Assembly: GCA_009912175.1 (NCBI GenBank)
Contig: WNDQ01000027.1
Span: 1 to 49,973 of the forward strand
Reading direction: 5' to 3'
DNA length: 49,973 bases
Source of the DNA: Paracidovorax wautersii
Lineage (GTDB): Bacteria; Pseudomonadota; Gammaproteobacteria; Burkholderiales; Burkholderiaceae_C
The first letter of the stretch is position 1, and each line of letters opens with the position of its first letter. The translations under genes were made by a program, and so were the position numbers. The notes under the pieces were generated by a model. It was given only the letters and a program-made list of their open reading frames with translations. It made no database searches and was not told the origin of the DNA. This document shows positions 8,570 to 17,293 of the stretch, in pieces.

Positions 8570-9784
8570 ATGATCATTCGAAGCCTGCTCGACACCGACC
8601 TCTACAAGTTCACCATGATGCAGGTGGTGCTGCACCAGTTTCCGGGGGCGCAGGTCGAGTACCGCTTCAAGTGCCGCAACCCGGGCGTGCAACTGGCGCC
8701 GCTGGTGCCGGTGATCCGCGACGAGATCCGGGCGCTGTGCGGCCTGTCGTTCCGCGAGGACGAGCTCGACTACCTGCGCTCGATGCGTTTCATCAAGAGC
8801 GACTTCGTCGATTTCCTGAGCCTGTTCCGGCTCAACGAAAAATACATCGACGTGCAGCCGCTGCCCAACGGCGAGATCAGCATCGACATCAAGGGGCCGT
8901 GGCTGCACACCATCCTGTTCGAGATTCCGGTGCTGGCCATCGTCAACGAGGTGTACTTCCGCCACCACCATCCGGCGCCCGACGTGCTCGAAGGCCGGCG
9001 CCGGCTCGACGCCAAGATCGACCAGTTGCAGCACGAGGCCCGGCACGACGCGGCGCACGGCGTGGCGCACGACCTGCGCATTGCCGACTACGGCACGCGG
9101 CGGCGCGTTTCGCGCGCCTGGCATGACGAGGTGCTGCACGTGCTCAAGGACCGGCTGGGCGCGGGCGCCAGCAGCCAGCTGGCGGGCACCAGCAACGTGC
9201 TGCTGGCCCAGCAACTGGGCATGACGCCGCTGGGCACCATGGCGCACGAATACCTGCAGGCCTGCCAGGGCCTGGGGCCGCGCCTGCGCGACAGCCAGAT
9301 CTTCGGCTTCGAGTCGTGGGCCAAGGAGTACCGGGGCGACCTGGGCATCGCGCTGTCGGACGTCTACGGTATCAAGGCCTTTCTGCGCGACTTCGACCCG
9401 TATTTCTGCAAGCTATTCGACGGCGCGCGCCACGACAGCGGCGACCCTTTTGCATGGGGCGAACAACTGATCGAGCATTACCGTTTTCACCGGGTCGACC
9501 CGCGCACCAAGGTGCTGATCTTCAGCGACGGCCTGACCGTGCCGCGCACCATCGAGCTCTACCGCCGCTTCAAGGGGCGTTGCCAGCTCGCCTTTGGCAT
9601 TGGCACCAACCTGACCAACGACCTGGGCTACGAGCCGCTGCAGATCGTCATCAAGATGGTGCGCTGCAACGGCCAGCCGGTGGCCAAGCTCAGCGACACG
9701 CCGGCCAAGAACATGTGCGAGGACGAGAACTACCTGGCCTACCTGCGCCAGGTCTTCGAGATCGCGCAGCCGACCGCAGCCTGA
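8570..9784 (+). CDS. pncB: Nicotinate phosphoribosyltransferase
   Basis: The protein is 404 residues. It converts nicotinate, PRPP and ATP to nicotinate mononucleotide in the NAD salvage (Preiss-Handler) pathway in the cytosol. The start [17 protein letters not shown] is diagnostic of the PncB family. [10 protein letters not shown] (His226) matches the region of the histidine that is autophosphorylated in characterised enzymes, and [13 protein letters not shown] and SDGLT are the phosphoribosyl-binding segments. The ATG at 8570 is preferred over an in-frame GTG-side extension to 8486 because the family starts at [10 protein letters not shown]. Its length is normal. The next gene follows after about 100 bases. 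Confidence 0.96.
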   Translation: MIIRSLLDTDLYKFTMMQVVLHQFPGAQVEYRFKCRNPGVQLAPLVPVIRDEIRALCGLSFREDELDYLRSMRFIKSDFVDFLSLFRLNEKYIDVQPLPNGEISIDIKGPWLHTILFEIPVLAIVNEVYFRHHHPAPDVLEGRRRLDAKIDQLQHEARHDAAHGVAHDLRIADYGTRRRVSRAWHDEVLHVLKDRLGAGASSQLAGTSNVLLAQQLGMTPLGTMAHEYLQACQGLGPRLRDSQIFGFESWAKEYRGDLGIALSDVYGIKAFLRDFDPYFCKLFDGARHDSGDPFAWGEQLIEHYRFHRVDPRTKVLIFSDGLTVPRTIELYRRFKGRCQLAFGIGTNLTNDLGYEPLQIVIKMVRCNGQPVAKLSDTPAKNMCEDENYLAYLRQVFEIAQPTAA

Positions 9785-9881
9785 CCTGATGACAAGCGGC
9801 CCGCTTGCAGCGGGCGGGCTGGCTGGCACCTGCGCCCTACACTGTGCGGTTGATGAAAAAACCTGGAGGGGACTGTCCGCG

Positions 9882-11327
9882 ATGATCCGTACGTTTTTGA
9901 TCCGCCCCGCGCGCGGTGCCGCGCCCGTGCTGGGGGCCTGGTTGGCCCTGACCGCATCCGGGGCCCAGGCCGCCGACCTGGATGGCGCCCAGCTGTCCGT
10001 GGCCTATGCCTTGCCTTTCGTGGCGCTGCTGCTGGGCATTGCCATCCTGCCGCTGGTGGCCGCGCGTTTCTGGCATCACCACTACGGCAAGTACGCCGCG
10101 GCCTGCGCATTGGCCTTTCTGGTTCCGTTTGCCGTGCAGTTTGGCGCGGGCGCGGCGGCCGCGGGTTTTGTGCACGCGCTGGTGGCCGAATACATTCCCT
10201 TCATCGTGCTGCTGGCCACCTTGTTCACGGTGGCCGGCGGCATTTATTTCTCGGGCAATCTGCACGGCACGCCTGCGCTCAACACGGGCCTGCTGGCCGT
10301 CGGCACGGTGCTGGCAAGCTTCATGGGAACGACGGGCGCGGCCATGCTGCTGATCCGCCCGCTTATCCGCGCCAACGACAACCGGCGCCACAGCGTGCAC
10401 GTGTTCGTGTTCGTGTTCTTCATCTTCCTGGTGGCCAACGTGGGCGGCTCGCTCACGCCGCTGGGCGACCCGCCGCTGTTCCTGGGCTTTCTCAAGGGCG
10501 TGGCGTTCAGCTGGACGCTGCGCAACATCCTGCCTGAGACGGCCTTCCTGGCGCTGTGCCTGCTGGCGATCTTCTATGCCATCGACCGCTATTACTACCG
10601 CAAGGAAGGCGTCGTGCCCTCCGACCCGACGCCGGATTCGCCCGAGTCGGCGCTGCGCATCCACGGCAAGGTCAACGTCGTGCTGCTGCTGGGCGTGGTG
10701 GCGCTGGTGCTGATGAGCGGGACCTGGAAGCCGGGCGTGGCCTTCGTGGCCGCCGGCGCCGAGGTGGGCTGGGAATCGCTGGCGCGCGACGTCGGCCTGC
10801 TGGCGCTGCTGGGGCTGTCGCTCAAGCTCACGCCGGCCATGGCGCGCGCAGGCAACCAGTTCAACTGGGCGCCCATGGCCGAGGTGGCCAAGCTGTTCGC
10901 GGGCATCTTTTTGACCATGATTCCGGTGCTGGCCATGCTCAAGGCCGGGCTGCACGGGCCGTTCGCGCCCATCGTGGCTTCGGTCACCGATGTGCAGGGC
11001 CAGCCGGTGCCGCTCATGTACTTCTGGGCCACGGGCGCGCTTTCGGGCTTCCTGGACAACGCGCCGACCTACCTGGTGTTCTTCAACCTGGCCGGCGGCG
11101 ATGCGCAGGCGCTCATGACGCAGTTCGCGCCCACGCTCGCGGCGATCTCGGCCGGTGCGGTGTTCATGGGCGCGCTGTCGTACATCGGCAATGCGCCCAA
11201 CCTGATGGTCAAGGCCGTGGTGGAAGACCGCGGCCTGCGCATGCCCAGCTTCTTTGGCTACATGGCCTGGTCGGTCGGCATCCTGCTGCCGCTGCTCGTC
11301 GTCGTCAGCCTGATCTGGTTCCGTTGA
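9882..11327 (+). CDS. Sodium:proton antiporter / CitMHS-like ion transporter
   Basis: The protein is 481 residues from the ATG at 9882, with GGAGGGG upstream. It is almost wholly hydrophobic, with about 11-12 membrane segments. The first may act as a signal-anchor (PVLGAWLALTASGAQA). Conserved polar segments inside the membrane include MGTTGAAMLLIRPLIRAN (about 147-164), NVGGSLTPLGDPPLFLGFLKG (about 186-206) and SGFLDNAPTYLVFFNLAGG near the C-terminus. These are typical of the ion-transporter superfamily that includes NhaD and the citrate-Mg/H family. Related proteins in this order are usually called sodium:proton antiporters. The ion specificity cannot be told from sequence. Confidence 0.8.
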   Translation: MIRTFLIRPARGAAPVLGAWLALTASGAQAADLDGAQLSVAYALPFVALLLGIAILPLVAARFWHHHYGKYAAACALAFLVPFAVQFGAGAAAAGFVHALVAEYIPFIVLLATLFTVAGGIYFSGNLHGTPALNTGLLAVGTVLASFMGTTGAAMLLIRPLIRANDNRRHSVHVFVFVFFIFLVANVGGSLTPLGDPPLFLGFLKGVAFSWTLRNILPETAFLALCLLAIFYAIDRYYYRKEGVVPSDPTPDSPESALRIHGKVNVVLLLGVVALVLMSGTWKPGVAFVAAGAEVGWESLARDVGLLALLGLSLKLTPAMARAGNQFNWAPMAEVAKLFAGIFLTMIPVLAMLKAGLHGPFAPIVASVTDVQGQPVPLMYFWATGALSGFLDNAPTYLVFFNLAGGDAQALMTQFAPTLAAISAGAVFMGALSYIGNAPNLMVKAVVEDRGLRMPSFFGYMAWSVGILLPLLVVVSLIWFR

Positions 11328-11343
11328 TCTCAAGGAGTCGTCC

Positions 11344-12312
11344 ATGTCCACCCGCCCCCGTGTCCTGATCGCCCGCCAGGTGTTCCCTGAAGTCGTCGCA
11401 CGTCTGCGCGAGCACTTTGACGTCACCACCAACGACGCTGCCGCGCCCTGGTCCCCGGGCGAGTTGGTGGCGCGCCTGCAAGGCCAGCACGGCGCGTTGA
11501 CCACGGGCTCCGAGCGCATCGACGAAGCGGTGTTGGCCGCCTGCCCCGATTTGAAAGTCGTAGCCAACATGGCGGTGGGCTACAACAACTTCGACGTCGC
11601 TGCCTTTGACCGCCACGGCGTGGTGGCCACCAACGCGCCCGGCGTGCTGACGGAGACCACGGCCGACTTCGGTTTTGCGCTGCTCATGGCCACCGCACGC
11701 CGCATCAGCGAGAGCGAGCATTTCCTGCGCCGTGGCGAATGGAAGCACTGGGCCTACGACATGTTTGCCGGGGGCGAGGTGCACGGCAGCACGCTGGGCA
11801 TTCTGGGCATGGGGCGCATCGGGCAGGGCATTGCGCGGCGCGGTGCGCATGGCTTTGGCATGAACGTGATCTATCACAACCGCTCGCGGCTGGACGCGGC
11901 CACCGAGGCCGAATGCCGCGCGCATTACGTGGGCAAGGAAGAGCTGCTGCGCACGGCCGACCACCTCGTGCTGGTGCTGCCCTACACGCCCGAGGCGCAC
12001 CACACCATCGCCGCGGCCGAGCTGGCGCTGATGAAGCCCACGGCCACGCTCATCAACATTGCGCGCGGCGGCATCGTCGACGACGCGGCGCTGGCCCGGG
12101 CGCTGCGCGAGCGCCGCATTGCCGCGGCCGGCCTGGACGTGTTCGAGGGCGAGCCCTCCGTGCACCCCGACCTGCTGACCGTGCCCAACGTGGTGCTCAC
12201 GCCGCACATCGCCAGCGCCACCGTGGGCACACGCCTGGCCATGGCCAACCTGGCGGCCGACAACCTGGTGGGCGTGCTGGTGAACGGCCAGGCCGTCACG
12301 CCCATCCGATGA
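11344..12312 (+). CDS. D-2-hydroxyacid dehydrogenase (glyoxylate/hydroxypyruvate reductase type)
   Basis: The protein is 322 residues. The Rossmann motif is LGILGMGRIGQGIA (about 152-165). The catalytic trio is Arg in NIARGGIVDD, Glu in DVFEGEP and His in TPHIASAT, as in GhrB/GyaR-type enzymes, which reduce glyoxylate or hydroxypyruvate (or oxidise D-glycerate) with NAD(P)H. The start is supported by CAAGGAG upstream of 11344. It follows the antiporter by 16 bases and precedes rmuC by 21 bases, so co-transcription is likely. Confidence 0.9.
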   Translation: MSTRPRVLIARQVFPEVVARLREHFDVTTNDAAAPWSPGELVARLQGQHGALTTGSERIDEAVLAACPDLKVVANMAVGYNNFDVAAFDRHGVVATNAPGVLTETTADFGFALLMATARRISESEHFLRRGEWKHWAYDMFAGGEVHGSTLGILGMGRIGQGIARRGAHGFGMNVIYHNRSRLDAATEAECRAHYVGKEELLRTADHLVLVLPYTPEAHHTIAAAELALMKPTATLINIARGGIVDDAALARALRERRIAAAGLDVFEGEPSVHPDLLTVPNVVLTPHIASATVGTRLAMANLAADNLVGVLVNGQAVTPIR

Positions 12313-12333
12313 TCTTGTTTTGATGGCGATTCG

Positions 12334-14037
12334 ATGATGAATGAATGGAGTTCGGGTGTCTGGCTGCTGGCCGGCGCCATCGTGGGGCTGGTGATCGGTG
12401 CTGTCGTGGCATCGCTGCGCACACGCCCGCGGCTGCAGGCCGAGCATGAGCAGGCCCTGCGCGACGCGGTCGATGCCGCCGTCGACCAGGCCGTGGCCCA
12501 TGCGGTCGAGCGTGAACAGGTTCGCGCCGAAGCGGCGGCGGCCACGCTGGGCGAGCGCGTGCGTGCCTTGCAGGAAGAACGCACGGCCAGCCAGCAGGAA
12601 GGGCAGCAGGCGCGCGCCGAGCTGGCCGGCCTGCGCCAGGTGCTCGACACCGTGCGGGATGAGCGCGCCCAGTACGCCGAGCGTGCCGGTCTGCTGCCCG
12701 CCGTCGAGCAGGCCCTGGCCGAGGCGCGCCAGCGTGTCGAAGCGCTGCACGAAGCGTCCAAGGCCACGCAAGCCCGCGCCGCCGCGCTGGAGGCCGACAA
12801 CGTGCGCCTGCCGGTGCTGGCCGAGCAGCTCGACGCCGCGCGCCGCGCCGCCAACGAGGCCCAGGCCCAGGTGGCCGAGCTGCAGACCCGGCTGCAGGCC
12901 GAGCAGCAGCAGTCGCAGGAAAAGCTGGCGCTGCTGACCGAGGCGCGCGAACAGCTGTCCAACCAGTTCAAGGCGCTGGCCAACGACATCCTGGAAGAAA
13001 AGAGCAAACGTTTTGCCGAGCAGAACCAGGCCAGCCTGGGCCAGTTGCTCGACCCGCTGCGCACGCGGCTGCATGAATTCCAGGGCAAGGTCGAGCAGTT
13101 CTACGTGGCCGAGGGCCAGCAGCGCTCGGGGCTGGAGCAGCAGGTCAAGCAGTTGCTGCAGCTCAACCAGATGCTCAGCGACGACGCCAAGAACCTGACC
13201 CAGGCGCTGAAGGGCTCGGCCAAGTCGCAGGGCAACTGGGGCGAGCTGATTCTGGAGCGTGTGCTGGAAGCCTCGGGCCTGCGCCGCGGCGCGGAATACG
13301 ACGTGCAGGAAAGCCATGTGCGCGAGGACGGCTCGCGCGTGCAGCCCGACGTCGTCATCCACCTGCCCGAAAACCGCCACCTGGTGGTCGACGCCAAGGT
13401 CTCGCTGCTGGCCTACGACGAGTACGGCAGCGCCACCGACGAGGCCACGCGCCTGGCCGCGCAGCGCCGCCACCTGGAGTCCGTGCGCGCGCACATCAAG
13501 GGCTTGTCGGCCAAGAATTACCAGCAGCTCTACGGCTTGCAGTCGCTCGACTTCGTGCTGATGTTCGTGCCCATCGAGCCGGCCTTCATGCTGGCGATTT
13601 CGGCCGACCAGGAGCTGTTTATGGACGCCTGGAGCCGCAACGTGCTGCTGGTCAGCCCGTCGACGCTGCTGTTCGTGGTGCGCACCGTGGCGCACCTGTG
13701 GCGCCAGGAAGCGCAGACACGCAATGCGCAGGACATCGCCAAGCGGGGCGCCGAGCTTTACGACCGGCTGGTCGCCTTCACCACCGACCTGGAAAAAGTG
13801 GGTGAGCGCCTGCGCCAGGCGCAGGACTCCTACACCTCGGCCTACGACAAGCTCGCACGCAAGAAGGGCAACGTCATCCGCCAGGCCGAGATGCTGCGCA
13901 CACTGGGCGTCAAGCCGACCAAACGGCTGTCCAAGGGTCTGCTCGACAGCGCCGAGGAGGACGAAAGTCTGCCGCCGCTGCCCGCCGGCGACGACGAGGC
14001 CCCCGCCTTGCCCGTGCCGCCCGGCCCGGTAGAATGA
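12334..14037 (+). CDS. rmuC: DNA recombination protein RmuC
   Basis: The protein is 567 residues. An N-terminal membrane helix (WLLAGAIVGLVIGAVVASL, about 9-27) is followed by a long Ala/Glu/Arg-rich coiled coil (about 35-215). The RmuC core comes next, with GNWGELILERVLEASGLR (about 299-316) and VVDAKVSLLAYDEY, which belong to a restriction-endonuclease-like fold. RmuC limits recombination at short inverted repeats and affects genome stability in E. coli. The C-terminal ~60 residues are Pro/acidic and variable. Confidence 0.93.
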   Translation: MMNEWSSGVWLLAGAIVGLVIGAVVASLRTRPRLQAEHEQALRDAVDAAVDQAVAHAVEREQVRAEAAAATLGERVRALQEERTASQQEGQQARAELAGLRQVLDTVRDERAQYAERAGLLPAVEQALAEARQRVEALHEASKATQARAAALEADNVRLPVLAEQLDAARRAANEAQAQVAELQTRLQAEQQQSQEKLALLTEAREQLSNQFKALANDILEEKSKRFAEQNQASLGQLLDPLRTRLHEFQGKVEQFYVAEGQQRSGLEQQVKQLLQLNQMLSDDAKNLTQALKGSAKSQGNWGELILERVLEASGLRRGAEYDVQESHVREDGSRVQPDVVIHLPENRHLVVDAKVSLLAYDEYGSATDEATRLAAQRRHLESVRAHIKGLSAKNYQQLYGLQSLDFVLMFVPIEPAFMLAISADQELFMDAWSRNVLLVSPSTLLFVVRTVAHLWRQEAQTRNAQDIAKRGAELYDRLVAFTTDLEKVGERLRQAQDSYTSAYDKLARKKGNVIRQAEMLRTLGVKPTKRLSKGLLDSAEEDESLPPLPAGDDEAPALPVPPGPVE

Positions 14038-14201
14038 ATCCCAAGCATGCGCGGCCGTGACGCGCATCGCCGACGACGCGTACGCAAGGGGAATTCGCTG
14101 GCGCCAGAACAAGCACAACAGCCAGGCACACCGAAGCCACTTCGACTTCGCACTTGAACTTCGTGTTTCGCCCTCCATCTTTTGGACGAAAGGATCAGGA
14201 T

Positions 14202-14894
14202 ATGCCTCTACCTTCGACCCCCTCCGCGAACTACGGTTACGCGGTCCCCGCCGCGCAGCGCAATCGCGTGCTGCGCAACACCTACTGGCTGCTGGCCCTG
14301 AGCCTGCTGCCGACCATCCTCGGCGCCTGGTTCGGCGTGGCCACCGGCATCGTCCAGGCGCTGCATGGCGGCATCGGCTTGCTGGTGTTCATGGGGGGCG
14401 CCTTCGGCTTCATGTACGCCATCGAGAAGACCAAGAATTCCAGCGCCGGCGTGGCCGTGCTGCTGGCCTTCACCTTCTTCATGGGGCTGATGCTCTCGCG
14501 CCTGATCGGCACCGTGCTGGGTTTTTCCAACGGCTCGCAACTGGTCATGACCGCCTTTGGTGGCACGGCCGGCGTGTTCTTTGCCATGGCCAGCCTGGCC
14601 AGTGTCATCAAGCGCGACCTGTCGTCCATGGGCAAGTGGCTGTTTGTGGGCGCCATCATGTTGCTGGCGGCCATCGTCATCAACCTGTTCGTGCAGTCCA
14701 CGGCGGGCATGCTGGCGATCTCGGTCGGCATGATCGGCATCTTCAGCGCCTACATGCTGTATGACATCAAGCGCATCATCGACGGCGGCGAGACCAACTA
14801 CATCTCGGCCACGCTCGCGCTGTACCTGGACATCTTCAATGTGTTCCAGGGCCTGCTGGCGCTGCTGGGCATCATGGGCGGCGACCGCGACTGA
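14202..14894 (+). CDS. Bax inhibitor-1 / YccA family membrane protein
   Basis: The protein is 230 residues from the ATG at 14202, preceded by AGGATCAGGA; the upstream ATG at 14154 would add a charged, unlikely leader. It has seven predicted membrane segments, with the family features RNTYWLLALSLLPT near the start, LYDIKRIIDGGETNYISATLALYLDIFN close to the end, and a C-terminal LLALLGIMGGDRD. Bacterial relatives (YccA/YbhL) sit in the inner membrane. YccA modulates the FtsH protease, and other members act as Ca2+/H+ leak proteins. An intrinsic terminator follows 21 bases later. Confidence 0.9.
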   Translation: MPLPSTPSANYGYAVPAAQRNRVLRNTYWLLALSLLPTILGAWFGVATGIVQALHGGIGLLVFMGGAFGFMYAIEKTKNSSAGVAVLLAFTFFMGLMLSRLIGTVLGFSNGSQLVMTAFGGTAGVFFAMASLASVIKRDLSSMGKWLFVGAIMLLAAIVINLFVQSTAGMLAISVGMIGIFSAYMLYDIKRIIDGGETNYISATLALYLDIFNVFQGLLALLGIMGGDRD

Positions 14895-14915
14895 GCGTGC
14901 CACGCCTCCGTGAGG

Positions 14916-14937
14916 AACCGCCTTCGGGCGGTTTTTT
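14916..14937 (+). terminator. Intrinsic terminator after the BI-1 family gene
   Basis: AACCGCC-TTCG-GGCGGTT followed by TTTT: a short GC stem with a stable tetraloop and a T-run. Confidence 0.9.
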
Positions 14938-14975
14938 ATGGAGGGGCGAGGTTTTTATCGCCGGGCCGCCCCAAG

Positions 14976-15000
14976 ATAAAAAAGCATCCCCTCGGGGGAT
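14976..15000 (-). terminator. Probable terminator for the IclR gene
   Basis: Read on the minus strand, ATCCCC-CGA-GGGGAT followed by GC and six T residues. It lies 77 bases past the IclR stop, so it is reasonably placed to end that transcript. Similar CTCGGGG repeats are common between genes in this group. Confidence 0.6.
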
Positions 15001-15076
15001 CGGGGCATCGCGCAGCGGTGGACCGAGGGGCAGTTTTTATTGCCGTGCCGTATGAAAGCGGATGCGCAAGTGATGG

Positions 15077-15877
15077 TCAAAGCCCACGAGATTGGGAATC
15101 GAGCAACTCGCGATGGAGCGATTCTTCAGTCAGGCGGTACCGCGCACTGTTCCCACCAAACTCGCCTGTGGCCCGTCGAGCCGTTTTGAACAGGGCAGCC
15201 ACCGTCGCATGCATTGCATCTGATTGACTGAGCCGCGACAAAGGGCCTGACACCGTCAGCGCACCGATCAGTTCACCGAGGGCGCCAAATATGGGGACCG
15301 AGGCCGCTGCCGTCTCCGGGTCGCGTTCACCAAAGGACGTCGCCCAAAGGCGCGAGCGGATCGGCTCGAACTCCGGGCCGGTCCCGTCGGTGAAGGCCAG
15401 CAGAACCTTTCCAGAGGCGCCGCGGTGGACATCGAAGTCTTCGCCAACGCGGATCGAGACACGCACAGACCGTGCAGGTTCTACTCGACTCACAACCAAG
15501 CGGCGTTCCCCTGATCGCACATAGAACGACGCCGTCTCGCCCAACTGGCTGCTGAGTTCGGCCAGCAATGGCTCGATGATGGAATCGACCCTGAATGACC
15601 GTTGGTAAATGGCGGCCAGGCGCATTGGCGCGGCGCCAATGGCATAAGTGCCATCGTCAAGCTTGCGCATGAAGCCGCCATGCTCCAGCGCTGCAAGAAG
15701 GCGCAGCACCGTGCTCTTGTACAGGCCGGTACGGCGTGACAGCTCCGTCAACGTCAGCCGCTCGTCCGTGGGGCCGAAAGCACCGAGCAGCGCAAAGGCG
15801 CGGTCAAGTACTGCCACGCCGCTGCTTGATGTTCCGAGGTCGGCTTCGGCGGTTTTGTCTGGCGTCTGGATCGTCAT
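15077..15877 (-). CDS. IclR-family transcriptional regulator (catabolic island 1)
   Basis: The protein is 266 residues from the ATG at 15877; a GTG three bases upstream is possible. The N-terminal winged helix-turn-helix is LTLTELSRRTGLYKSTVLRLLAALEHGGFMRK (about residues 41-72). The C-terminal IclR effector domain contains GETASFYVRSGERRLVVSRVEPARSVRVSIRVGEDFDVHRGASGKVLLAF (about 113-163). It diverges from the amidohydrolase operon across a 374-base region that carries three matching palindromes, so it most likely controls that operon and itself in response to a pathway acid. Confidence 0.92.
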   Translation of the reverse strand: MTIQTPDKTAEADLGTSSSGVAVLDRAFALLGAFGPTDERLTLTELSRRTGLYKSTVLRLLAALEHGGFMRKLDDGTYAIGAAPMRLAAIYQRSFRVDSIIEPLLAELSSQLGETASFYVRSGERRLVVSRVEPARSVRVSIRVGEDFDVHRGASGKVLLAFTDGTGPEFEPIRSRLWATSFGERDPETAAASVPIFGALGELIGALTVSGPLSRLSQSDAMHATVAALFKTARRATGEFGGNSARYRLTEESLHRELLDSQSRGL

Positions 15878-15889
15878 CACGGGTTCATT

Positions 15890-15908
15890 TGTTCTGCCAA
15901 GTAGAACA
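15890..15908. promoter_or_regulatory. Palindromic operator 1 (GTTCT-N7-AGAAC)
   Basis: TGTTCT-GCCAAGT-AGAACA: 6-base arms with a 7-base spacer, just upstream of the IclR start. It has the same geometry as sites 2 and 3. Confidence 0.6.
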
Positions 15909-15972
15909 TGAGCCTGTATGTCTGAACATCAAGGGTTTCCACTACTTCTGCCGCAGATGACGGCGCCGTTAT

Positions 15973-15991
15973 AGTTCTTCTATACAGAACT
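15973..15991. promoter_or_regulatory. Palindromic operator 2 (GTTCT-N7-AGAAC)
   Basis: AGTTCT-TCTATAC-AGAACT: perfect 6-base arms and a 7-base spacer. Its start is 20 bases (about two helical turns) before the start of site 3. Confidence 0.65.
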
Positions 15992-15992
15992 T

Positions 15993-16011
15993 AGTTCTGT
16001 CTAATGGAACT
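15993..16011. promoter_or_regulatory. Palindromic operator 3 (GTTCT-N7-GGAAC)
   Basis: AGTTCT-GTCTAAT-GGAACT: the same design as site 2, with one mismatch in the arms. The shared CAGAAC-TTA-GTTCTG between sites 2 and 3 is itself a perfect inverted repeat. Confidence 0.65.
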
Positions 16012-16251
16012 TCCAGGCAGTCACTCTGCTTGTCAATCGATGCGGGCGGTCTTTGCAAATGAATCAGAAAGTGGTGGAGGCAGGCATGTTGCTCGCTCTC
16101 GGATACGGCAGGGTCATCCCCTTCAGGGGGCGGATCATGATGAAGCGCATCGTCCTCGCTGCCGTGGGGGTTCGGACGCGTGTCCGCCATGATCGGGGGG
16201 CGCTGCTGCTCGGCGTCATTCCGTGCGTCTCGACGGTTTGAGGCGCTGGCG

Positions 16252-17259
16252 ATGAGTTCGAACTACCTCGCCGTTCGTCCGGATTGGCTGCAGCTCTGCC
16301 AGGAGGAGCCCGTCGAGCCTTCGCTGCCCATCGTGGATGCCCATCACCACTTCTACGATCGACCCGGCTGGACTTACTTGCAGGCGGACTATCTGGCCGA
16401 TGCTACGCGCGGCGGCCATGCGGTCGAGGCATCTGTCTACATGCAGGCGCTCACGCGGTATCGGCCTGATGGTCCCCTAACGCTGCGTCCGGTTGGGGAG
16501 ACGGAGTACGTGGTGGACAGCACGGCTGTGCCCAGTGTGCCGAAGGTCGCCCAAGGCATCGTCGGATACGCGGATCTGCGCCTGGGAGCCGAACTGGTCG
16601 AAGTGCTCGAAGCCCATGAAGCAGCAGGTCAGGGCCGATTCCGCGGCATCCGTCACCTGACCACGTGGGACGCGGATGCGTCTTTGGCAAACCCGTTGAC
16701 CGCCGCGCCACTGGGCCTGCTCGGCAGCAGCGCCTACCGTGCCGGTCTTGCCGAACTGGCCGCGCGCGGTCTGTCCTACGACGCCTGGCTCTTCTGGCCG
16801 CAGTTGCCCGAACTGTTCGACGCGGCCCGCGCGCATCCCGAATTGCCCATCGTCATCGATCACTGCGGCGGCATCGTGCGCATCGGTGCGTACGCGGGGC
16901 GTGGCGACGACGTCTTTGCGCAGTGGCGCACCTCGATGCTGGCCTTGGCGCAACTGCCGAACGTCCACGTCAAGTTGGGCGGCCTGGGTATGCGCATCAA
17001 TGGCTTCGGCTTCGAGCAGGCGGACAAGCCGCCATCTTCCGATGTGCTCGCTGCCGCATGGCGGCCCTGGATGTTGGCCTGCATCGACGCGTTCGGACCG
17101 GAGCGCTGCATGTTCGAAAGCAATTTCCCGGTGGACAAGGGTTCGTACAGCTTCGTGAATGGCTGGAATGCCTTCAAGAAGCTCACGGCGGACTTCACTG
17201 CCACCGACCGCCAAGCCTTGTTCCAGGGGACGGCGAGCCGTGTGTACCGGCTCGCGTGA
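16252..17259 (+). CDS. Amidohydrolase-2 family hydrolase/lactonase
   Basis: The protein is 335 residues from the ATG at 16252. It is a metal-dependent TIM-barrel hydrolase of the amidohydrolase_2 family: the metal motif is IVDAHHHFYD (Asp29, His31, His33), a conserved histidine lies in IVIDHCGG, and the C-terminal aspartate lies in MFESNFPVDKGSY. Relatives include 2-pyrone-4,6-dicarboxylate lactonase (LigI) and other sugar-acid lactonases and decarboxylases. A lactone or ester hydrolysis step at the top of the operon is my inference. It is the first gene of the IclR-controlled operon, 34 bases before the first Bug gene. The Shine-Dalgarno is weak. Confidence 0.85.
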   Translation: MSSNYLAVRPDWLQLCQEEPVEPSLPIVDAHHHFYDRPGWTYLQADYLADATRGGHAVEASVYMQALTRYRPDGPLTLRPVGETEYVVDSTAVPSVPKVAQGIVGYADLRLGAELVEVLEAHEAAGQGRFRGIRHLTTWDADASLANPLTAAPLGLLGSSAYRAGLAELAARGLSYDAWLFWPQLPELFDAARAHPELPIVIDHCGGIVRIGAYAGRGDDVFAQWRTSMLALAQLPNVHVKLGGLGMRINGFGFEQADKPPSSDVLAAAWRPWMLACIDAFGPERCMFESNFPVDKGSYSFVNGWNAFKKLTADFTATDRQALFQGTASRVYRLA

Positions 17260-17293
17260 GTGCCGATTCTTTCGTACACCAACAGGAGACATC

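Larger units (their letters stand above)
15878..16251. other. Divergent control region of catabolic island 1
   Basis: A 374-base gap between the IclR gene and the amidohydrolase. Positions 15890-16011 hold three palindromes of identical design, given separately. Positions 16012-16251 contain only short open frames without convincing ribosome-binding sites. One of them, starting ATGATGAAGCGC at 16138, resembles the start of a signal peptide but soon loses coding character. Confidence 0.55.

Noticed and set aside
11305-14178. Very long minus-strand open frame (957 codons) opposite the dehydrogenase and rmuC
   Set aside because: A mirror frame of high-GC coding DNA. Its translation is rich in Gln/Arg/His with no domain, and both plus-strand genes have clear families.
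16138-16241. Short frame starting MMKRIVLAAVG as a possible secreted peptide or gene remnant
   Set aside because: It looks like a signal-peptide start, but coding character is lost after about 12 codons and it runs into the amidohydrolase leader; too little to call.
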